Positions 12,869 to 17,330 of a DNA stretch of 17,330 nucleotides are shown here, piece after piece. Location of the stretch: assembly GCA_045578465.1 (NCBI GenBank), contig JAZNKJ010000020.1:1-17330 (forward strand), written 5' to 3'. The notes beneath the pieces were generated by a model, which saw nothing but the letters and a program-made list of their open reading frames with translations, searched no databases and was not told where the DNA came from. Positions within the stretch are counted from its first letter, which is position 1; each line of letters opens with the position of its first letter. The translations under genes were made by a program, and so were the position numbers. Origin of the DNA: SIG454 sp045578465. Lineage in GTDB: Bacteria > Bacillota > Clostridia > Monoglobales > Monoglobaceae.

Positions 12869-13606
12869 ATGGGGAAATACAGCGGATATCTTATCTGCAC
12901 AGACCTTGACGGAACTTTTATAGATGATAAAGGCGAGCTTATTGAGAGAAACCTTAAAGCAGTAGAAGAATATATGAAAGAGGGCGGACTCTTTACCGTT
13001 GCAACGGGAAGAACCGGCTCATATGTCAGGGAGCATTATAAGGGCAGAATAAAGATAAATACATATCTTGTCTGCCTTAACGGGACGATGATTTACGATA
13101 CAGAAAAAGAGGAAATCGTATATTCCAATGTTATGAAGAAAGAGAAGATGGACGGAGTTAAAGAATATGTTGACGGGTGCGAATGTGCCTATATTTATAC
13201 CGCCAACAATCTATATCATAAGATTGAAGATGTCCCACAAGATGCAGAAATTTATAAAATCGTTTATGTATATAAAACCGAGGAAGAATGCCTTAAAATG
13301 TTTCGTGAAATGAAAGAACGATACGGCAAGGACTTTGACTTTAACCGAAGCTATAAAGAATTTCTCGAAATGGAGAACAAAGGCTCAGGCAAAGGGGATG
13401 CCGTTCGGAAAATGCGCGCTCTTTTAGGCGAGAAAGCAGAGACCGTAATCTGCTTTGGCGACTTTGAAAACGACCTTACAATGATAGAGGAAGCGGATAT
13501 AGGTGTTGCGGTTGGCAACGCTCTCCCTTCCCTTAAAGAAATTGCGGATAAGGTTACGGTTTCAAATAACGAGGGTGCAATTGCAGAAATTATAAGCGAA
13601 TTATAA
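12869..13606 (+). CDS. Cof-type HAD-IIB family phosphatase
   Basis: A 245-aa cytoplasmic hydrolase with all four HAD motifs. Motif I is TDLDGTFID, with nucleophile Asp12 and acid Asp14. Motif II is ATGRT, with Thr46. Lys175 lies in GKGDAV. Motif IV is FGDFENDLTMIEEA, with Asp198 and Asp202. A C2B-type cap lies between about residues 80 and 165. Family members dephosphorylate sugar phosphates, FMN, PLP or nucleotides; the substrate cannot be predicted here. AAGGAG precedes ATG 12869. It is last in the three-gene operon and is followed immediately by a terminator. Confidence 0.92.
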   Translation: MGKYSGYLICTDLDGTFIDDKGELIERNLKAVEEYMKEGGLFTVATGRTGSYVREHYKGRIKINTYLVCLNGTMIYDTEKEEIVYSNVMKKEKMDGVKEYVDGCECAYIYTANNLYHKIEDVPQDAEIYKIVYVYKTEEECLKMFREMKERYGKDFDFNRSYKEFLEMENKGSGKGDAVRKMRALLGEKAETVICFGDFENDLTMIEEADIGVAVGNALPSLKEIADKVTVSNNEGAIAEIISEL

Positions 13607-13639
13607 CAAAGGAGGCGGTAGCTAAGCTGCCTCTTTTGT
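13606..13639 (+). terminator. Terminator of the yitT-kinase-HAD operon
   Basis: ACAAAGGAGGC (13606-13616) pairs with GCCTCTTTTGT (13629-13639), with one G-U pair; an inner AGC/GCT helix closes the loop. T-rich sequence follows. The first base is the last base of the HAD stop codon. Confidence 0.75.
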
Positions 13640-13666
13640 GCTTTTTCATAAAATCTGTCAATACTA

Positions 13667-13694
13667 TTGACAAAACTGTAAAAATGTGTATAAT
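13667..13694 (+). promoter_or_regulatory. SigA promoter of the glycine riboswitch-symporter unit
   Basis: TTGACA (13667-13672), a 16-bp spacer, then TATAAT (13689-13694). The predicted start is about 13701, just before the riboswitch. Confidence 0.85.
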
Positions 13695-13705
13695 TATATC
13701 ATATC

Positions 13706-13823
13706 CTGTTGAAACTTGCAGAATTTTAGGAAACTGCAAGCGAAGGGAACTCCGGAGAATCTCGTACAGAGTGCCGAAGGTGCAAGGCGAAAGCTGAATC
13801 TCTCAGGCAAAAGGACGGAACAG
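13706..13823 (+). promoter_or_regulatory. Glycine riboswitch (single aptamer)
   Basis: The aptamer core matches the glycine riboswitch consensus. GGAGA is at 13754-13758, GCCGAAGGTGCAA at 13773-13785, and CTCTCAGGCAAAAGGAC at 13800-13816. An outer pairing CTGTT (13706-13710) with AACAG (13819-13823) can close it. Only one such core is seen, so this is a singlet and not the tandem form. A 5' hairpin, CTTGCAG/CTGCAAG (13715-13740), and a 3' hairpin near 13829-13850 flank it; either could be the 'ghost' aptamer that stabilises singlets. It sits upstream of an alanine/glycine symporter gene, a known target class for this riboswitch. Confidence 0.93.
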
Positions 13824-13869
13824 AAAATATAGCATAATGGGATTGCTATGACTGTGTGGATAATTCGGA

Positions 13870-13900
13870 GCCGCCTTTTAGGATAAAGGGCGGTATTTTT
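13870..13900 (+). terminator. Riboswitch expression-platform terminator
   Basis: CCGCCTTTT (13871-13879) pairs with AAAGGGCGG (13885-13893) in 9 bp, including one G-U, around a 5-nt loop. A TATTTTTATT tail follows. Placed between the glycine aptamer and the symporter start, it is the probable on/off element. Whether glycine favours or prevents it cannot be read with certainty; glycine switches before catabolic genes are usually ON, while those before transporters can be OFF. Confidence 0.8.
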
Positions 13901-13941
13901 ATTGTATAAAATTAAAATTTTATATATTTTGGAGGCAAAAA

Positions 13942-15429
13942 ATGGACAAATTTTTAGAAATGGTTACAAACATTAACGGGACAGTTAATGGATGGGTATG
14001 GGGCCCTGTAATGCTTGTATTCTTAGTTGGAACAGGTATATTCCTCACTTGCGGACTTAAGTTTTTCCAGTTAGGGAAAATCGGTCTCTGGATGAAGAAC
14101 ACTTTCGGCTCTCTCTTTAAGAAAAGCGCAAAGACCGGCAAAGATTCAAAATCAATCTCCTCATTCCAGGCGCTTTGTACAGCTTTGGGCGGCACAGTAG
14201 GCGTAGGTAATGTTGTAGGTGTTACAACAGCGATCGTAGCTGGTGGTCCTGGTGCAATTTTCTGGATGTGGATTGCGGCATTCTTTGGTATGATGACAAA
14301 GTATTCTGAAATCGTTCTTGGTCTTTTCTATCGTAAGAGAACAAAAGACGGAGAATGGCTCGGCGGCGCAATGGTATATCTTAAAGAAGGTTTTTCAGGC
14401 AAAAAAGGTCTTAAAGTTGTTGGTGCGATTCTGGGTGTGCTCTTTGCGGTATTCTGTATTATCGCATCCTTCGGTATCGGTAATATGAGCCAGATTAACA
14501 CAATTGCTGCAAACTTCACTGCAACCTTCAATATTCCTGCGGTGGTTACAGGTGTTATCCTGATGGCTCTTATGGCATTTATGGCATTGGGCGGCTTAAA
14601 GAGAGTTGCATCCTTTACTGAGCTTTTGGTTCCTTTTATGTCTATCTTCTATATCATCGGTGCAGTTGTTATCGTTGCATTAAACTTCGATCAGCTTGGA
14701 GCTGCTTTTGTGGCAATCTTCAAAGGCGCATTCGGATTTAATGCGATTGCCGGCGGTGCCATTGGAACAACCATTATGCTTGCTGCACAAAAGGGTATTG
14801 CCCGTGGCGTATTCTCCAATGAAGCAGGTCTTGGTTCTTCTGCTCTCGTTCACTCTGCTGCAGATGTGAAAGAACCTGCAAAGCAGGGTATGTGGGGCGT
14901 ATTTGAAGTATTTGTTGACACAATCATCATCTGCTCTCTTACAGCGCTCGTTATCCTTACTTCCGGCGTAATTGATTTATCTACCGGTTTAGTTTCTGCA
15001 AGCTATGCGCAGGATGGTGCATCCGTACTTGTAACAAAAGCATTTGCAAATACATTCGGCGTTGCAGGTGGATGGTTTGCAACTATTGCAATCTTCTTCT
15101 TTGCAATTTCTACTGTTATCGGTTGGTTTATTTACGGTTCTAAGTCCTGTGAATTCCTTTTTGGAAAAACTACAACAGATGCATACAAAGCTATTTTCAT
15201 CAGTATCATTATGGTTGGCGCAACTATGGACCTTTCTCTTGCGTGGGATATTTCCGACACCTTCAACGGGCTTATGGCAATTCCTAACTTGATTGGTTTA
15301 CTTCTCCTTTCAGGTACTGTATTTAAGATTAGCAAGAATTATCTCGCAAGATTAAAGGGCGAAAAAATCAAGCCAATGCTTTCAGCATATGATGACATTC
15401 AGGCTGAAATGGAAGCAAAGGAAGACTAA
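13942..15429 (+). CDS. Alanine/glycine:cation symporter family protein (AGCS)
   Basis: A 495-aa polytopic transporter (about 11 spans) that couples Na+ or H+ movement to transport of alanine or glycine. The family signature GTVGVGNVVGVTTAIVAGGP lies at 84-103, and GIARGVFSNEAGLGSSALVH lies at 285-304. These segments line the substrate and cation sites in the AGCS structure. GGAGG at 13931-13935 gives a strong start at ATG 13942. It stands alone between the riboswitch and a terminator, so glycine is the probable regulator and a probable substrate. Its codon choice differs from its neighbours, with more GGT, GTT, GCA and TCT and fewer GGG and ATA, as expected for a highly expressed gene. The start codon and both ends are clear. 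Confidence 0.95.
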   Translation: MDKFLEMVTNINGTVNGWVWGPVMLVFLVGTGIFLTCGLKFFQLGKIGLWMKNTFGSLFKKSAKTGKDSKSISSFQALCTALGGTVGVGNVVGVTTAIVAGGPGAIFWMWIAAFFGMMTKYSEIVLGLFYRKRTKDGEWLGGAMVYLKEGFSGKKGLKVVGAILGVLFAVFCIIASFGIGNMSQINTIAANFTATFNIPAVVTGVILMALMAFMALGGLKRVASFTELLVPFMSIFYIIGAVVIVALNFDQLGAAFVAIFKGAFGFNAIAGGAIGTTIMLAAQKGIARGVFSNEAGLGSSALVHSAADVKEPAKQGMWGVFEVFVDTIIICSLTALVILTSGVIDLSTGLVSASYAQDGASVLVTKAFANTFGVAGGWFATIAIFFFAISTVIGWFIYGSKSCEFLFGKTTTDAYKAIFISIIMVGATMDLSLAWDISDTFNGLMAIPNLIGLLLLSGTVFKISKNYLARLKGEKIKPMLSAYDDIQAEMEAKED

Positions 15430-15445
15430 TACTCAAAAATTCTAT

Positions 15446-15474
15446 AAAAAGACCGACAAAAGTCGGTCTTTTTT
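15446..15474 (+). terminator. Terminator after the symporter gene
   Basis: AAAAAGACCGAC (15446-15457), loop AAAA, complement starting at 15462 and ending in six T (15469-15474). The 12-bp stem is perfect. Confidence 0.93.
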
Positions 15475-15498
15475 GTTTGCAAAATATGAAATTAAATA

Positions 15499-15527
15499 TT
15501 GTAATTTAAATACTAATATGGTATAAT
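15499..15527 (+). promoter_or_regulatory. Extended -10 SigA promoter for ruvAB
   Basis: TATAAT (15522-15527) with a TGG immediately upstream (15519-15521), giving an extended -10. The -35 is weak (TTGTAA, 15499-15504) at a 17-bp spacing. No SOS/LexA box (GAAC-N4-GTTC type) is visible between here and ruvA. Confidence 0.7.
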
Positions 15528-15562
15528 TATTCTATATGTAGGTTAAAAGGGGGAGAGGAAAA

Positions 15563-16162
15563 GTGTTTTATTATATTATAGGTAAGATTGCTCTTAAAAC
15601 CGAGAACTTTGCGGTTATTGACTGCGGTGGAGTTGGTTATAAGATTTTTGCCAGTAAAAATACTCTCGACGAACTTGGAAGCGTTGGGGAAACGGGCAAG
15701 CTTTATACATTCCTTAATTTTAAATCTGCTTCTGATATAATGGACCTTTATGGATTTTCCACCCTTGAAGAAAAAAATCTCTTTGAAATGATAACATCCG
15801 TTTCAAGAGTAGGGGCAAAGACGGCAATATCTCTCCTTTCAAATATGTCGCCCTCTAAATTTGCTCTTTGTGTTGTTACAAACGACTTTAAATATATCGC
15901 TCAGAAAACCCCTGGCCTTGGGGCAAAGGGCGCCCAGAGAATTGTTCTTGAACTTAAAGATAAGTTCAAGGGAATTGATATCGGTCAAATTGACGCAGAT
16001 GAGGTTATCCCTCTTCCCGGAGCGGACGAGGATAATGAAGCGGTTTCCGCTCTTATGGTGCTTGGCTATTCATCAAGTGAAGCAAAGGAAGCCATAAAAG
16101 GTGCAACAGGAAGCGTTGAAGAAATTGTTAAAATCGGTCTTAAAAATTTAATGAGAGGTTAG
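15563..16162 (+). CDS. ruvA: Holliday junction branch migration protein RuvA
   Basis: A 199-aa protein that binds four-way junctions as a tetramer and loads RuvB. The N-terminal OB fold starts with FYYIIGKIALKTENFAVID. The helix-hairpin-helix pair is seen as LFEMITSVSRVGAKTAISLL and TPGLGAKGAQRIVLELKDK. A flexible linker leads to the C-terminal RuvB-binding three-helix domain (NEAVSALMVLGYSSSEAKEA). Translation begins at GTG 15563 after GGGGGAG (15549-15555 region). It ends 1 bp before ruvB, so the two are coupled. Its normal length and order are unremarkable. Confidence 0.95.
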   Translation: MFYYIIGKIALKTENFAVIDCGGVGYKIFASKNTLDELGSVGETGKLYTFLNFKSASDIMDLYGFSTLEEKNLFEMITSVSRVGAKTAISLLSNMSPSKFALCVVTNDFKYIAQKTPGLGAKGAQRIVLELKDKFKGIDIGQIDADEVIPLPGADEDNEAVSALMVLGYSSSEAKEAIKGATGSVEEIVKIGLKNLMRG

Positions 16163-16163
16163 T

Positions 16164-17177
16164 ATGGACGAAGAAAACAGAATTATATCAACCACCGAAA
16201 CTATCGGTGACACTGAAAATGAATATAGTTTGCGCCCAAAACGCCTTGACGAATATATTGGGCAGGTAAAGGCGAAGGAAAACCTTAAAGTCTTTATTGA
16301 TGCGGCGAAAAAGAGAGACGAGGCTCTTGACCATGTTCTTCTCTATGGCCCTCCTGGGCTTGGAAAAACGACCCTTTCCAATATTATCGCCAATGAAATG
16401 GGGGTAAGCATAAGGGTAACCTCGGGGCCAGCCATTGAAAAGCCGGGAGATTTGGCGGCACTTCTTACAAACCTTTCGGAAAAGGATATTTTGTTCGTTG
16501 ACGAAATTCATAGACTTAACCGAAGCGTTGAGGAAATTTTATATCCTGCTATGGAGGACTATGCCTTGGATATAATTATCGGCAAAGGCCCGTCGGCAAG
16601 GTCAATCCGTCTTGATTTGCCTCATTTTACTCTTATCGGGGCAACCACAAAGGCAGGGGCGCTGACAGCACCTCTTCGCGACAGATTCGGGGTTATAAGC
16701 CGACTTGAAATCTATACCAATGAGGAGCTTCTTGAAATTGTTAAGCGCTCGGCGGGGATACTTAATATAGAGATTGATGAAAAGGGAGCTATGGAGATTG
16801 CTTCCCGTTCAAGAGGAACTCCAAGAATTGCCAACCGCCTTTTAAAGAGAGTTCGCGATTTTGCTCAGATTAAGGCAAGCGGTGTTATAACCAAAGAGGT
16901 TGCAGACGAGGCTCTCAAAATGCTTGAAGTTGATAGCTTAGGTCTTGACCGCTCAGACAGAACGATGCTTCTGACGGTTATACAAAATTACGGCGGAGGC
17001 CCTGTTGGACTTGATACTCTTGCCGCAACAATCGGGGAAGAGAGCGAGACAATAGAGGATGTTTATGAGCCATATCTTATGCAAATCGGCTTTATAAACA
17101 GAACACCAAGGGGAAGAATGGTAACTCCTCTTGCTTATGAGCATTTTGGAATACCATACGGAGAAGGAAGGAAATAG
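16164..17177 (+). CDS. ruvB: Holliday junction branch migration ATPase RuvB
   Basis: A 337-aa AAA+ motor that drives branch migration with RuvA during recombinational repair. RPKRLDEYIGQ (24-34) is the conserved N-terminal box. Walker A is GPPGLGKTT (62-70) and Walker B is DEIHRL (113-118). Sensor 1 is GATTKAG (159-165). The arginine-finger region is APLRDRFG (169-176). The C-terminal winged helix includes GGGPVGLDTLA and ends in RTPRGRMVTPLAYEHFG. The start follows ruvA by 1 bp, with AGAGG at 16153-16157. metG starts 4 bp after the stop. In Bacillus, queA follows ruvB, so the metG junction is a lineage-specific order. Confidence 0.97.
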   Translation: MDEENRIISTTETIGDTENEYSLRPKRLDEYIGQVKAKENLKVFIDAAKKRDEALDHVLLYGPPGLGKTTLSNIIANEMGVSIRVTSGPAIEKPGDLAALLTNLSEKDILFVDEIHRLNRSVEEILYPAMEDYALDIIIGKGPSARSIRLDLPHFTLIGATTKAGALTAPLRDRFGVISRLEIYTNEELLEIVKRSAGILNIEIDEKGAMEIASRSRGTPRIANRLLKRVRDFAQIKASGVITKEVADEALKMLEVDSLGLDRSDRTMLLTVIQNYGGGPVGLDTLAATIGEESETIEDVYEPYLMQIGFINRTPRGRMVTPLAYEHFGIPYGEGRK

Positions 17178-17181
17178 ACTT

Positions 17182-17330
17182 ATGAGTAAAGGAAAATTTT
17201 ATATAACAACTGCTATTGCATACACATCAAGAAAACCTCATATAGGGAACACCTATGAGGTGGTTTTAACTGATGCTATTGCAAGATTTAAGAGATATTT
17301 AGGCTATGATGTGTTCTTTTTAACAGGAAC
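17182..17330 (+). CDS. metG: Methionyl-tRNA synthetase (3' partial)
   Basis: The first 49 codons run off the window end. The translation contains KFYITTAIAYTSRKPHIG followed by NTYEVV and later GYDVFFLTGT. This is the N-terminal Rossmann half of MetRS, which charges tRNA with methionine. The class I signature, normally HIGH or HLGH, reads HIGN at residues 20-23. The FLTGT segment leads into the usual DEHG motif beyond the window. The start ATG 17182 has GAAGGAAGG at 17163-17171, inside the end of ruvB. Probable cotranscription with ruvAB follows from the 4-bp gap. Confidence 0.93.
   Translation, partial: MSKGKFYITTAIAYTSRKPHIGNTYEVVLTDAIARFKRYLGYDVFFLTG

Noticed and set aside
15475..15562. 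LexA/SOS box upstream of ruvA
   Set aside because: No GAAC-N4-GTTC-like palindrome is present between the terminator and the ruvA start, so SOS control is not supported here.
1..17330. CRISPR array, insertion sequence, phage genes or toxin-antitoxin pair
   Set aside because: I looked for regularly spaced repeats, transposase or integrase motifs and paired small genes, and saw none. The only repeat of note is the tRNA-Ser 3' end copy.

Overview
This looks like a low-GC, endospore-forming Firmicute of the class Clostridia. The support is spoIVA with a SigE-type promoter, consensus SigA promoters of the TTGACA/TATAAT kind, frequent AGA/AGG and ATA codons, strong GGAGG-type ribosome binding sites, and many short A-stem/T-tail terminators. 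The species cannot be named from the sequence alone. Most of the window is ordinary chromosomal backbone, packed into short operons. There is no phage, insertion sequence or CRISPR array.

Layout. (1) 1-4296, + strand: an operon of envelope and tRNA-modification genes. It holds a CPBP membrane protease (5' end outside the window), mltG, trmR (yrrM-like), rodA and trmB. (2) 4304-5886: the sporulation coat ATPase gene spoIVA. It has its own SigE promoter lying inside a dyad that also covers the spoIVA Shine-Dalgarno. (3) 5909-7632: a perfect-consensus SigA promoter drives a small lipoprotein, a 56-aa single-pass membrane protein and a kinase-fold protein that lacks the catalytic aspartate. (4) 7637-9773, - strand: a hemolysin III family membrane protein and a COG2509-type FAD oxidoreductase. 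(5) 9809-10389: two serine tRNAs (UGA and GCU) and a terminator. After them comes about 280 bp of non-coding, hairpin-rich DNA containing a second copy of the last 20 nt of tRNA-Ser(GCU). (6) 10394-11315, - strand: a YesL-like membrane protein. (7) 11334-13639: a divergent operon of a YitT family membrane protein, a cytidylate-kinase-like protein and a Cof-type HAD phosphatase. (8) 13667-15474: a glycine riboswitch with a terminator platform upstream of an alanine/glycine:cation symporter. (9) 15499 to the end: ruvA, ruvB and the start of metG.

How it fits together. Region 1 couples peptidoglycan elongation (the glycosyltransferase RodA and the chain-terminating transglycosylase MltG) to tRNA methylation. 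Region 2 is developmentally controlled although no separate terminator divides it from trmB. The riboswitch unit lets intracellular glycine control uptake or export of glycine or alanine. ruvAB resolves Holliday junctions.

The most interesting points are three. First, the spoIVA leader has a dyad that could silence read-through mRNA but not SigE-initiated mRNA. Second, a predicted pseudokinase is encoded with a lipoprotein and a mini membrane protein. Third, a tRNA-Ser 3'-end duplication is associated with a multi-hairpin element.
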